From Gemmobacter sp034519525 (GTDB lineage: Bacteria > Pseudomonadota > Alphaproteobacteria > Rhodobacterales > Rhodobacteraceae): DNA of 64,000 nt. The DNA lies in assembly GCA_034519525.1 (NCBI GenBank), contig JAXHOJ010000015.1, positions 50,954-114,953 of the forward strand, in the 5' to 3' direction. A program made the position numbers and the translations under genes. The notes below the pieces were generated by a model. The model made no database searches and was not told where the DNA came from. It saw only the letters and a program-made list of their open reading frames with translations. This document shows positions 43,064-51,479 of this stretch, piece by piece. How positions within the stretch are numbered: the stretch's first letter is position 1; the number at the start of each line of letters is the position of its first letter.

Positions 43064-44182
43064 ATGCGCAACCCGATCCGCATTGATGGCGCCGAATTGC
43101 GGCTGGTGCGGCTGCCGCTGGTCACGCCTTTCACCATTGCCACCGGCACCATGTATGAAAAGGTCTTCCCGCTGCTGGTGCTGCGCAGCCAAGGGCTTGA
43201 AGGCATTGCCGAAGGCGTGATGGACCCGCTGCCGGATTATCTGGATGAAACGGTGGCGGGCAGCATGGAATTTCTGTCCAAGGTGCTGATTCCCGCTGTT
43301 CTGGGCCGCAGTTTCGCCAATCCGCAGGCCCTGCAGGCCACGCTTACCCCTTGGCGCGGACATCGCATGGCGCTGGCGGCGCTGGAAATGGCCTTCTGGG
43401 ATCTCTGGGCCAAATCGCTCGATCTGCCGCTGCGCGATGTTCTGGGCGGGCAGGGCGATGCGGTCGAGGTGGGCGTGTCGCTGGGCATCGCGCCGCTGGA
43501 TGTGACGCTGGGCCGCGTGGCCGATCATCTGGCGCAGGGCTATCGCCGGATCAAGCTGAAGGTGAAACCCGGCCATGATCTGGGCCTGCTGCGCGCAGTG
43601 CGGGCCGAATTTCCCCTTGCACATCTGACGGTTGACGCGAATTGCTGCTATACGCTGGCCGATACCGCGCTGCTGCAGCGGATGGATGATTTCGATCTGG
43701 ATTACATCGAACAGCCGCTGGCCTGGGATGACATTCACGATCATGCCACCCTGCAGCAACGGCTGCGAACACCGCTGTGCCTTGATGAAAGCATCCGCAC
43801 CCCCGCCGATGCCCGCAAGGCGCTGCAGACCGATGCCAGCCGCGTGATGAACATCAAGGTCGGGCGGTCGGGCGGCTATGTCGAAAGCCTGCGCATCCAT
43901 GATCTTTGCGCCGCTTTCGATGTGCCGGTCTGGTGCGGCGGGATGCTGGAAAGCGGTGTGGGGCGGGCGCATAACATCCACCTTTCCACCCTGCCGAACT
44001 TCCGCAAACCGGGCGATGTGTCTTCGGCCAGCCGCTATTTCCACCGCGACATCATCGAACAAGCCCTTGAAACCTCAGGCGGTTTGATGCCTCTGCCGCT
44101 GAACGGGCCGGGGATCGGCGTCACGCTGGATCGCCCGTTTCTGGAGACTGTCACCGAATCCCGGCAGGAGTTCGGGGCATGA
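43064..44182 (+). CDS. Enolase-superfamily OSBS / N-succinylamino acid racemase
   Basis: A 372-residue protein, ATG preceded by GGGAGAAT. The MLE/OSBS-NSAR active site is complete: KLKVKPG (Lys164, Lys166), the metal ligands Asp191 in VDANCC, Glu216 in YIEQPLA and Asp241 in CLDESI, and the second catalytic Lys265 in NIKVGRSGG. The N-terminal capping domain has RLPLVTPFTIATGTMYEKVF. No menaquinone genes lie nearby, so N-succinylamino acid racemase activity is likelier than o-succinylbenzoate synthase. The stop overlaps the start of a GNAT gene whose product could be the N-succinyltransferase of the same route. Confidence 0.88.
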   Translation: MRNPIRIDGAELRLVRLPLVTPFTIATGTMYEKVFPLLVLRSQGLEGIAEGVMDPLPDYLDETVAGSMEFLSKVLIPAVLGRSFANPQALQATLTPWRGHRMALAALEMAFWDLWAKSLDLPLRDVLGGQGDAVEVGVSLGIAPLDVTLGRVADHLAQGYRRIKLKVKPGHDLGLLRAVRAEFPLAHLTVDANCCYTLADTALLQRMDDFDLDYIEQPLAWDDIHDHATLQQRLRTPLCLDESIRTPADARKALQTDASRVMNIKVGRSGGYVESLRIHDLCAAFDVPVWCGGMLESGVGRAHNIHLSTLPNFRKPGDVSSASRYFHRDIIEQALETSGGLMPLPLNGPGIGVTLDRPFLETVTESRQEFGA

Positions 44183-44893
44183 GCGTCGAGATCCGCGATC
44201 TGCAGGGCATGGCCGAATTCGCGCAGGCCGAACAGTTGCAGCGCGATGTCTGGGGCGCGGGTGATGCGCCCGATCCGGCCGATCTGATGATGGTGGTGCA
44301 GCACGAGGGCGGCCTTGTTGCCGGTGCTTTTGCCGAAGGGCGGTTGCTGGGCTATGCCTTCGGCTTTCCCACCCGCGACCCTTTGGTGCAACATTCCCAC
44401 CGCCTGGCCGTGCGGGCCGAGGCGCGGGGGCTGAAGCTGGGGCTGCGGCTGAAATGGTATCAGCACGACTGGTGCGCCGCCCGCGGCATTGCGCGGGTGC
44501 GCTGGACCTATGATCCGCTGCGCCTGGCCAATGCCACGCTGAACATTGCGGCGCTGGGGGCGGAGGTTTCAACCTATCTACCTGATTACTATGGTGAAAT
44601 GGCCGGGATCAACGCAGGCACCGCATCAGACCGGCTGATGGCCGACTGGCATGTGGGCAGCCCGCGCGTGCAGGCCAGCCGGGCCGGGCAGGCGGTGCTG
44701 ACCTGCCGACCAGATCGCACAGGCCCGCCGGGTGCCGATCCTGCCGGGGTTCGAAACCCTGCTGGACACCGCGCCCGCCGCCGCGCAGGCCGCGCGGCTG
44801 CAGATGCGCGCGGCCCTGACCACCGCCTTTGCCGAGGGGTTCGTGATCCGCGGGCTGGATCGTGACAGCGGAGAATATCTGCTGCTGAAATGA
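44179..44893 (+). pseudogene. GNAT-superfamily acyltransferase (COG3375-like), one frameshift
   Basis: ATG 44179 overlaps the racemase stop (ATGA). About 180 codons read well: RDLQGMAEFAQAEQLQRDVWG, GGLVAGAFAEGRLLGYAFGFPTR, HSHRLAVRAEARGLKLGLRLKW, RVRWTYDPLRLANATLNI and YYGEMAGINAGTASDRLMADW. Near 44705 one indel shifts the frame. The expected tail (DQIAQARRVPILPGFETLLD, then LDRDSGEYLLLK) is in another frame and stops at 44891-44893. As read, the original frame ends at 44865. In the known D-amino acid inversion route a GNAT enzyme succinylates D-amino acids for the racemase next door. Confidence 0.8.
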
Positions 44894-44896
44894 CGA

Positions 44897-44921
44897 AAGG
44901 GCCGGGAAAGCCCCGGCCCTT
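44897..44921. terminator. Hairpin terminator between convergent GNAT and glutamine synthetase-like genes
   Basis: AAGGGCCGGG (44897-44906) pairs with CCCGGCCCTT (44912-44921). The arms are perfect and the loop short. It lies directly after the GNAT stop and could also serve the convergent gene. Confidence 0.7.
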
Positions 44922-44926
44922 CGCCC

Positions 44927-44976
44927 CGATCCCGAAGGGATCAGATATCCGCCCGATCCCGCAGGGATCAGATATC
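44927..44976. repeat. 27-bp tandem duplication with hairpins at the end of the glutamine synthetase-like gene
   Basis: CGATCCCGAAGGGATCAGATATC (44927-44949) and CGATCCCGCAGGGATCAGATATC (44954-44976) differ at one base and are offset by 27 bases. Each contains a GATCCC/GGGATC palindrome. The stop codon of the gene (44968-44970, minus strand) lies in the second copy. Confidence 0.75.
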
Positions 44977-46276
44977 TAGCGTATTTTCGTGTTCCCAGCG
45001 CGAGAAATGCGAGACATAGCTGTTCCATTCCTGCCGCTTCAGCTTCAGGAAGGCGGCCGAGAATTCTGCCCCCATCGCCGCTTTCAGCGTTTCATCGGCG
45101 TCATAATCGCGCAGCGCATCCAGCAGGTTCAGCGGCAGCTTCGGCGCGTTCTTCATCCGTGTGCCCCTCTGATACATGTCGATGTCGTAGCGCGGCCCGG
45201 ATCGGCCTTGGTCGCACACCGTCGAGGCCGGCGGCAGGATGACCGGCCTGCACAGAGTAAGGGTTCGCCGCGCCATCGGGCAGGCGCAGTTCAAACCGCC
45301 CCGGGCCGGGCACCGCGCACCATATGGGTGCGGTTGTTGCCGGTCCAGGTGACGGTATTCGGCGCCCAGGTCGCGCCGGACGAGGTGCGCGGCGCGTTGA
45401 TCCGCTTGTAGCTGTTGACGGTCGGGTTGCAGATCGCCGCCAGCGCCGAGGCATGCTTCATGATCCCGCCCAGGAAGTGCCGGCCGCGATCGGAAAGCCC
45501 CAGTTCCTTGGTATTGTCGGCAAAGGCGTTTTCGCGGCCGTCCAGCGACCAGACCGAGATATGGGCATGGCAGCCCGACCCGGTCAGCCCCTTGAACGGC
45601 TTGGGCATGAAGGTGGCGCGGAAGCCGTGCTTTTCGGCCACCGAGCGCACCATGAACTTGAAGAAGCTGTGCTTGTCGGCGGTCTGCAGCGCGTCGTCGT
45701 ATTTCCAGTTCATCTCAAACTGGCCGGTCGCGTCCTCATGGTCGTTCTGGTAGGCCTCCCAGCCCAGCTCCAGCATATAATCGCAGATCTCGGAGATCAC
45801 GTCATAGCGCCGCATCACCGCCTGCTGGTCGTAGCAGGGCTTTTCGGCATTGTCGTAGGGATCGGCCACCTTGTCGCCGTCGGCGTTCAGGATGAAGAAC
45901 TCGGGCTCCACCCCGGTCTTGACCCGCAGGCCCTCCTTCGCGGCCTCGCCGATCAGCTTTTCCAGCACGTTGCGCGGGGCCTGATCGACCAGCTTTTCCT
46001 CCATCGATACGGCCCGAGGCGAGCCAGGCCACGTCCTTCTTCCAGGGCAGCTGGATGACCGAGTCCGGGTCCGGCACCGCCATCAGGTCGGGGTGGGCGG
46101 GCGTCAGGTCCAGCCAGGTGGCGAAACCGGCGAAAACCGGCCCCGTCCACCGCCATGTCGTTGATCGCCTGCGCGGGCACCAGCTTGGCGCGCTGACCTC
46201 CGAAAAGGTCGGTGTAGGAGATCATGAAATACTTGACGCCCTTTTCCGCAGCCCAGGCCGCAAGGTCTTTGGCCAT
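44968..46276 (-). pseudogene. glnT: Type III glutamine synthetase-like, probable gamma-glutamylmethylamide synthetase (several frameshifts)
   Basis: ATG 46276 begins MAKDLAAWAAEKGVKYFMISYTDLFGGQRAKLVP. Further segments in other frames are VPDPDSVIQLPWKKDVAWLAS, then EKLVDQAPRNVLEKLIGEAAKEG, VEPEFFILNADGDK and the ATP/Glu-site region GSGCHAHISVWSLDG. The C-terminal GRFELRLPDGAANPY and WEHENTLDI lie in two more frames. Shifts fall near 46133 (AAAA where three A are expected), 46020, 45300 and 45240. The total span fits a protein of about 435 residues, the size of GMAS/GlnT. Position beside mgs-like genes favours GMAS, which joins methylamine to glutamate with ATP. It is last in the operon. Confidence 0.8.
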
Positions 46277-46323
46277 TGTGGTAACTCCCTGTCCGTCTTT
46301 TGTTTTTATGAGAAACGGCGGCC

Positions 46324-47652
46324 TCACCAGCCGCCGTTCCGTCCCGGTATCCAGTTGGTGCCCGCCAAGGGTACCCCCGCCATCGCCGCCGCCTCGATGG
46401 TCAAGGACACCAGGTCCTCGGGTTCCAGATTGTGCAGGTGGTTCTTGCCGCAGGCCCGCGCGATGGTCTGCGCCTCCAGCGTCATCACCTTGAGGTAGTT
46501 CTTCAGGCGCCGCCCGCCCAGGACCGGATCGAAGCGCTTGAACAGCTCCGGGTCCTGCGTGGTGATGCCGGCCGGGTCGCGGCCTTCGTGCCAGTCGTCA
46601 TAGGCATCCGCCGTGGTGCCCAGCTTGCGGTATTCGGCTTCGTGGATCGGGTCATTGTCGCCCAGCGCCACCAGCGCCGCCGTGCCGATGGCCACCGCAT
46701 CGGCGCCCAGAGCCATGGCCTTGGCCACATCGGCGCCGGTGCGGATGCCGCCCGAGACGATCAGCTGCACCTTGCGGTGCATCCCCAGATCCTGCAGCGC
46801 CTTCACCGCCTGCGGGATGCAGGCCAGCGTCGGCATGCCCACGTTTTCGATGAACACATCCTGCGTGGCGGCGGTGCCGCCCTGCATCCCGTCCAGCACC
46901 ACCACATCGGCCCCGGCCTTCACTGCCAGCGCGGTGTCGTAATAGGGGCGGGCGCCGCCGATCTTGATGTAGATCGGTTTTTCCCAATTGGTGATTTCGC
47001 GCAGTTCCAGGATCTTGATTTCCAGATCATCCGGCCCGGTCCAATCCGGGTGACGGCAGGCCGACCGCTGGTCGATGCCCTTGGGCAGGTTGCGCATATT
47101 CGCCACGCGATCCGAGATCTTCTGGCCCAGCAACATGCCGCCGCCGCCGGGCTTGGCGCCCTGACCCACCACAACCTCGATCGCATCGGCGCGGCGCAGG
47201 TCATCGGGGTTCATGCCATAGCGCGAGGGAAGGTATTGATATACAAGGGTTTTGCTGTGCCCGCGCTCTTCCTCGGTCATGCCGCCATCGCCGGTGGTGG
47301 TGCTGGTGCCCGCAGCACTTGCGCCGCGCCCCAGCGCCTCTTTCGCCGGGCCGGACAGGGCGCCAAAGCTCATGCCGGCGATGGTGATCGGGGTTTCCAG
47401 ATGGATCGGGTTCTTGGCGAAGCGGGTGCCCAGCCAGACGTCGGTTGCGCATTTCTCGCGGTAGCCTTCCAGCGGATAGCGCGAGATCGAGGCACCGAGG
47501 AACAGCAGGTCGTCGAAATGCGGCAGCTGCCGCTTCGTGCCGCCGCCGCGGATGTCATAGATGCCGGTCGCCGCCGCGCGGCGGATTTCGGCGTTCACAT
47601 CGTTGGAATAGGTCCAGCTCTGCTTCGGGGGCGTTTGGGGGATATCGGTCAT
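46324..47652 (-). CDS. mgsC: FMN-binding glutamate synthase-like subunit (MgsC/GlxD)
   Basis: A 442-residue TIM-barrel protein homologous to the FMN/synthase domain of GltB. It has ITIAGMSFGALSGPAKEALGRGA, GTSTTTGDGGMTEEE, EVVVGQGAKPGGGGMLLGQKIS, ADVVVLDGMQGGTAATQD, LIVSGGIRTGADVAKAMALGADAVAIGTAAL and CGKNHLHNLEPEDL. N-methylglutamate synthase (MgsABC) moves methylamine-derived N onto glutamate to make N-methylglutamate. The glxBCD genes of rhizobia are homologous, so that name is also possible. It lies 47 bases upstream of the glutamine synthetase-like gene and 9 after the previous gene. Confidence 0.82.
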   Translation of the reverse strand: MTDIPQTPPKQSWTYSNDVNAEIRRAAATGIYDIRGGGTKRQLPHFDDLLFLGASISRYPLEGYREKCATDVWLGTRFAKNPIHLETPITIAGMSFGALSGPAKEALGRGASAAGTSTTTGDGGMTEEERGHSKTLVYQYLPSRYGMNPDDLRRADAIEVVVGQGAKPGGGGMLLGQKISDRVANMRNLPKGIDQRSACRHPDWTGPDDLEIKILELREITNWEKPIYIKIGGARPYYDTALAVKAGADVVVLDGMQGGTAATQDVFIENVGMPTLACIPQAVKALQDLGMHRKVQLIVSGGIRTGADVAKAMALGADAVAIGTAALVALGDNDPIHEAEYRKLGTTADAYDDWHEGRDPAGITTQDPELFKRFDPVLGGRRLKNYLKVMTLEAQTIARACGKNHLHNLEPEDLVSLTIEAAAMAGVPLAGTNWIPGRNGGW

Positions 47653-47661
47653 CTTTGTGCC

Positions 47662-48351
47662 TCAGTAAGCAGACGCATTGTCGATGTTGAAATTATAGAG
47701 CTTGCGGGCAGAGCCATAGCGCTTGAACTCTTCGGGCTTGGCCAGATGATCGGCCTCGCCGCGCTTCAGCAGATCGGCCAGCAGTTCCAGATGTTCGGGG
47801 CGCATCTCTTTTTCGATGCAGTCGGCGCCCAGCGATTTCACCGAACCGCGCACGAACAGCCGTGCCTCATAAAGGCTGTCGCCCAGCGCATCGCCCGCAT
47901 CGCCCAGCACGACCATATTGCCCGATTGCGCCATGAAGCAGGACATGTGGCCGATGTTGCCATGCACCACGATGTCGATGCCCTTCATCGAAATGCCGCA
48001 GCGCGAGGCGGCATTGCCCTTCACCACCAGCAGACCGCCGCGCCCGGTGGCGCCGGCATACTGGCTGGCATCGCCGTCGATGATGACGGTGCCCGACATC
48101 ATGTTTTCGGCCACACCCGGCCCGGCGCTGCCCTTGATGCGCACGGTGGCCTGCTTGTTCATGCCCGCGCAGTAATAGCCGGTCGATCCGCGCACGGTGA
48201 CATCAATCGGTGCATCCAGACCCACGGCAATCGCATGGGCGCCCTTGGGGTTGACGATTTCCCAGACCGTTTCATTGGTCTGTTCCTTCAGCCCGTGCAG
48301 GGTGGAATTCAGTGCGCGCAGACCCTGCGCCGTAAGATCGAAGCTTTGCAT
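47662..48351 (-). CDS. mgsB: GXGXG-domain subunit (MgsB/GlxC)
   Basis: A 229-residue protein equal to the C-terminal beta-helix (GXGXG) domain of glutamate synthase as a separate subunit. Repeats include VTVRGSTGYYCAGMNKQATV, GSAGPGVAENMMSGTVIIDG, ASQYAGATGRGGLLVVKGNA and GNIGHMSCFMAQSGNMVVLGD. This part channels ammonia or methylamine between the amidotransferase-like and synthase subunits in the parent enzyme. Its ATG is 3 bases after the mgsA stop, so the two are tightly coupled. Confidence 0.85.
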   Translation of the reverse strand: MQSFDLTAQGLRALNSTLHGLKEQTNETVWEIVNPKGAHAIAVGLDAPIDVTVRGSTGYYCAGMNKQATVRIKGSAGPGVAENMMSGTVIIDGDASQYAGATGRGGLLVVKGNAASRCGISMKGIDIVVHGNIGHMSCFMAQSGNMVVLGDAGDALGDSLYEARLFVRGSVKSLGADCIEKEMRPEHLELLADLLKRGEADHLAKPEEFKRYGSARKLYNFNIDNASAY

Positions 48352-48354
48352 GGA

Positions 48355-49248
48355 TCAGCGTTCCCAGAAATAGACGGTGGCGGGTTCGGGTTCCCAGACG
48401 CGGGCGGTCTCGATCCCCGGCAGATTGACCATGGCGCGATATTCGCTGCCGAAGGCCACATATTGATCGGTTTCCGCCATGACGGCGGGTTTGCAGGCCA
48501 CCGGATCGCGCACCACGCCAAAGCCGTTCCGGGTGCCCACCACGAAGGTGTAGAAGCCATCCAGATCGTTCAGGCCGGATTCCAGCGCCTCGCCCAGGTT
48601 CTGGCCCTCTTGCAGCTTGTGGCTGACATAGGCGGCGGCCACTTCGGTGTCGTTCTGGGTTTCAAAGCTCATGCCCTGGCGGATCAGTTCGCGGCGCAGA
48701 CCGTTGTGGTTCGACAGCGAGCCGTTGTGCACAAGGCACTGATCCGGGCCGGTGGAAAACGGGTGGGCGCCCATCGTGGTCACGGCGCTTTCGGTGGCCA
48801 TGCGGGTATGGCCGATGCCATGGGTGCCCGCCATCTTTGCCACGTCGAACCGGGCGGCCACATCCTTGGGCAGGCCGACTTCCTTGTAGATTTCAATGCC
48901 TTCGCCTGCACTCATCACCTTCAGCGTGGCCTTGCTGCGCACCAGGGCGCGGGCGGCATCCAGCTGGGCTTCGGGCAGGGTGACAACCGCATGGGTGTCT
49001 TTCACCACAACCGAAACCTTGGCGCCGATGGCGGCCTCGATCATGCCGGCCAGACCGGGGAAATCTGCGCCCGGTGCGGTGGATTGCACGGTCAGCTTGG
49101 CCGTGCCGGCCTCGGGGGCCGAATAGATCGCGATGCCGGCACTATCCGGGCCACGGTCTGTCATGGTGATGAGCATTTCCGTCAGAAGCGCGCCGAGCTG
49201 GGGTTCCAGCGCAGGGTCTTTCAGAAACAGTCCGACGATACCGCACAT
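48355..49248 (-). CDS. mgsA: Class II glutamine amidotransferase-like subunit (MgsA/GlxB)
   Basis: A 297-residue Ntn-hydrolase. MCGIVGLFLKDPALEPQLG exposes the catalytic Cys2 after Met removal. HTRMATESAVTTMGAHPFS and CLVHNGSLSNHNGLRRELIRQG are the substrate loops, with NDTEVAAAYVSHKL and GSEYRAMVNLPG following. In the proposed pathway it would release methylamine from gamma-glutamylmethylamide instead of ammonia from glutamine. It is first of the mgsABC-glutamine synthetase-like operon. The 314-bp region upstream holds a candidate operator. Confidence 0.85.
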   Translation of the reverse strand: MCGIVGLFLKDPALEPQLGALLTEMLITMTDRGPDSAGIAIYSAPEAGTAKLTVQSTAPGADFPGLAGMIEAAIGAKVSVVVKDTHAVVTLPEAQLDAARALVRSKATLKVMSAGEGIEIYKEVGLPKDVAARFDVAKMAGTHGIGHTRMATESAVTTMGAHPFSTGPDQCLVHNGSLSNHNGLRRELIRQGMSFETQNDTEVAAAYVSHKLQEGQNLGEALESGLNDLDGFYTFVVGTRNGFGVVRDPVACKPAVMAETDQYVAFGSEYRAMVNLPGIETARVWEPEPATVYFWER

Positions 49249-49562
49249 GGGTCGACTCCTTGGTGACTGTCTGCGCCGACCGATTTGCGGCGCGTCTTCG
49301 CTTTATGTGAAACAAAGTTTATCCTTAGGAAATACGCAAAACGCAAGAGCCCAAATGCGACCGGTCCATCTGCCCGCGAAAGGGGCGATGCTGCGGGGAT
49401 TTGCGGATATTTGCGGCGATTTCGGAAGCGGCGCGGGGGCGCGTCACGATTCGTGCAGGAAAAGGTGGCTTATTGCCCTGTAGGAAAATAATATGCCTGA
49501 TAGGGTGTGCCGGGGCCTGGTGTCCGGGCGGCCCTTACCGCCCGAATCATGCAGGCCGACTG
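49249..49562. promoter_or_regulatory. Promoter region of the mgs operon with candidate operator
   Basis: A 314-bp gene-free interval between mgsA and the end of the XRE regulator gene, AT-rich around 49300-49345 and 49485-49510. It contains TGTGAAACAAA at 49306-49316, an exact 11-mer shared with the XRE/GlxA divergent promoter. It lies 58-68 bases upstream of the mgsA ATG, a suitable place for a regulator. No clear -35/-10 pair was identified. Confidence 0.5.
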
Positions 49563-50234
49563 TCAGGCCTGCGGATAGGCAATGATGGAAAGATAGCGGG
49601 CCGGCAGTTTCACCAGATCCTCCGGCCCATGCGGGGAATCGGCGTCGAAGAACAGGCTGTCGCCGGGTTGCAGATGAAAGAGTTGATCGCCATGACGATA
49701 GACCACCTCGCCCTCCAGCATGAACAGAAGCTCGATCCCGTCGTGCTGGAAGGTGGGGAAGGTATCGGATTCGGCGGTGAGCGTGATCAGATAGGGTTCG
49801 ACCACCACGCCCGAGGAATTCGATCCGATATGGCCCAGCAGATGATACTGATGGCCCGCCCGGGTGCCGCGCCGCTCGATCTCGATATGCTCGCCGGATT
49901 TCACATGCTGCACCTCGCGCCGTTCCTCGAAGCCGCGGAAGAAGCTGGTGATCGGGGTGGAAAAGGCATGCGACAGCAGCTGCAGCGTGGTCAGCGAGGG
50001 CGAGGTCATGCCGTTTTCGATCTTCGACAGCATCCCGATCGACAGGCCGGTGATATTGGCCAGATCGGCCACCGTCATGCCCTGCGCCCGGCGGAAGGCG
50101 CGCACCTCGCGGCCAATGGCGGCCTCGAGGTTGCGGTCGGCCACATCGCGGACCCGGTGGGGATCTTGTTCGAAGGCGGGTTTCACGCGCGACACGGGCG
50201 CGCCGGAATCAGACAGGTCGGCAGGATCGGTCAT
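49563..50234 (-). CDS. XRE family transcriptional regulator with cupin domain
   Basis: A 223-residue protein from ATG 50234. The HTH (about 40-95) is GREVRAFRRAQGMTVADLANITGLSIGMLSKIENGMTSPSLTTLQLL. The C-terminal cupin (about 150-220) contains FPTFQHDGIELLFMLEGEVVYRHGDQLFHLQPGDSLFFDADSPHGPEDL. Such two-domain regulators (PuuR type) sense small amines or amino acids with the cupin. It is transcribed toward mgsA and diverges from the GlxA-type gene, so it is a good candidate to control the methylamine-related genes. Confidence 0.9.
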   Translation of the reverse strand: MTDPADLSDSGAPVSRVKPAFEQDPHRVRDVADRNLEAAIGREVRAFRRAQGMTVADLANITGLSIGMLSKIENGMTSPSLTTLQLLSHAFSTPITSFFRGFEERREVQHVKSGEHIEIERRGTRAGHQYHLLGHIGSNSSGVVVEPYLITLTAESDTFPTFQHDGIELLFMLEGEVVYRHGDQLFHLQPGDSLFFDADSPHGPEDLVKLPARYLSIIAYPQA

Positions 50235-50273
50235 CGGGCAATCGGCACTTTGCAGGGGGATGGGGTTCACCAG

Positions 50274-50284
50274 TGTGAAACAAA
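50274..50284. promoter_or_regulatory. Candidate operator shared by two promoters of the cluster
   Basis: TGTGAAACAAA lies in the 89-bp divergent region between the XRE and GlxA-type genes and recurs exactly upstream of mgsA. It is a plausible site for the XRE-cupin regulator. The assignment is inferred from repetition and position only. Confidence 0.4.
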
Positions 50285-50323
50285 TCGCTGTGACATGCAA
50301 ACCATGGGGAAAGGGCCGGGCCG

Positions 50324-51322
50324 ATGACCGCGCAATCCAGGCTGGGCTTTCTGCTGATGGACGGCTTTCCGATGGCCTGCCTGACCTCTGCCATCGAGCC
50401 GCTGCGGGCGGCGAATGAAATCACCGGCCGTAAGGAATTTGCCTGGCAGCTGGTCAGTGAAACCGGCGCGCCGGTGCGGTCTTCGGCGGAAGTGCGCTTT
50501 GATCCCGATTGCGCGCTGGATGCGGTAGAGGGGCTGGACGGGCTGATGCTGCTGTCGGCGCCCACTTCGGAATTTGCCAATCCGCGCCATGCCTTCGGCC
50601 TGATCCGCAGGCTGGACCGGGCGGGGGTGGGGATCGGCGGCTTTTCCGGCGGCATCTTTCCGCTGGCCCGATCCGGGTTGATGGACGGGCACCGCTGTTC
50701 GGTGCACTGGTGCTATGAGGCGGCGTTCAAGGCCGAATTCCCCGAGATCGAGCCCAGCCCCAGCGCCATCCTGCGCGACCGGCGGCGCACCACGGTTTCG
50801 GGGGCGGGGGCGGTGTTCGATCTGATGCTGCGCCTGATCGAGGAGCGGCTGGGCCGCGATACGATGACCGAGGTGGCCTGCTGGTTTCAGCATCCCTTCG
50901 TGCGGGATGAAGACGCCAGCCAGAAGGTGCCGGTGGCGCGGCATGGCGGCACCGATGATCTGCTGCCCGATGCCATCCGCGCCGCGATCCGCATCTTTGA
51001 AGATCACATCGAAGACCCGGTGCAGATCGCGGATGTGGCCCAGCAGGTGGATCTGTCGGAACGCCATCTGGAACGCTGCTTCAAGCAGGCGACGGGGCAG
51101 AGCCCGCTGAAATATTACCGCCTGCTGCGGCTGCGCAAGGCGCGGCAGCGGGTGCTGTATTCCAATGACACGATCACCGAAATCGCCCAGTCGGTGGGTT
51201 ATGCCAGTTCCACCCCCATGGCGCGGCATTATGCCCGGGCCTTTGGCGTGAACCCCAATGACGAACGCCGCCGGTTGCAGGGCTTGCGCGGTCTGGCCGG
51301 CGCGCTGCCGCCGCGCGATTAA
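50324..51322 (+). CDS. glxA: GlxA family AraC-type transcriptional regulator
   Basis: A 332-residue protein. The N-terminal DJ-1/PfpI-like domain (about 1-180) has LGFLLMDGFPMACLTSAIEPLRAANEITG, and its nucleophile-elbow region is GVGIGGFSGGIFPLARSG, without the cysteine of the amidotransferase relatives. The C-terminal AraC HTH is IADVAQQVDLSERHLERCFKQATGQSPLKYYRLLRL and ITEIAQSVGYASSTPMARHYARAFGVNPNDERRR. glxA regulators accompany glxBCD in rhizobia. Here it lies between the mgs/glx-like and sox-like gene blocks and diverges from the XRE gene, suggesting joint control. Confidence 0.85.
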   Translation: MTAQSRLGFLLMDGFPMACLTSAIEPLRAANEITGRKEFAWQLVSETGAPVRSSAEVRFDPDCALDAVEGLDGLMLLSAPTSEFANPRHAFGLIRRLDRAGVGIGGFSGGIFPLARSGLMDGHRCSVHWCYEAAFKAEFPEIEPSPSAILRDRRRTTVSGAGAVFDLMLRLIEERLGRDTMTEVACWFQHPFVRDEDASQKVPVARHGGTDDLLPDAIRAAIRIFEDHIEDPVQIADVAQQVDLSERHLERCFKQATGQSPLKYYRLLRLRKARQRVLYSNDTITEIAQSVGYASSTPMARHYARAFGVNPNDERRRLQGLRGLAGALPPRD

Positions 51323-51339
51323 GGCCCCGCGAGTTAAGA

Positions 51340-51415
51340 GAGGGGGCGCTCGCGCCCCCTCTTGAGCCTGCGGCTCAATTCACCCCCTGAGGGTATTTTT
51401 GCCAAGAGGAAGGGG
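51340..51415 (-). repeat. Dispersed extragenic element, copy E
   Basis: It contains AGGGGGCGCTCGCGCCCCCT, TTGAGCCTGCGGCTCAA and the core TGAGGGTATTTTTGCCAAGAGGAAG, in the same orientation as B and D. It separates the convergent GlxA-type and soxG-like genes and its hairpins could terminate both. Confidence 0.65.
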
Positions 51416-51479
51416 GAAGGGGTTTGCCTTTTCCCTGGCGGGCATCGCAGGCGAGCGCGCCCGGCCTGCGGTGGATAAC

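Noticed and set aside
46432..49266. Plus-strand open frame of 944 codons
   Set aside because: It is the antisense of mgsA, mgsB and mgsC, with His/Arg/Gly-rich composition and no domain. High GC keeps the opposite frame open.
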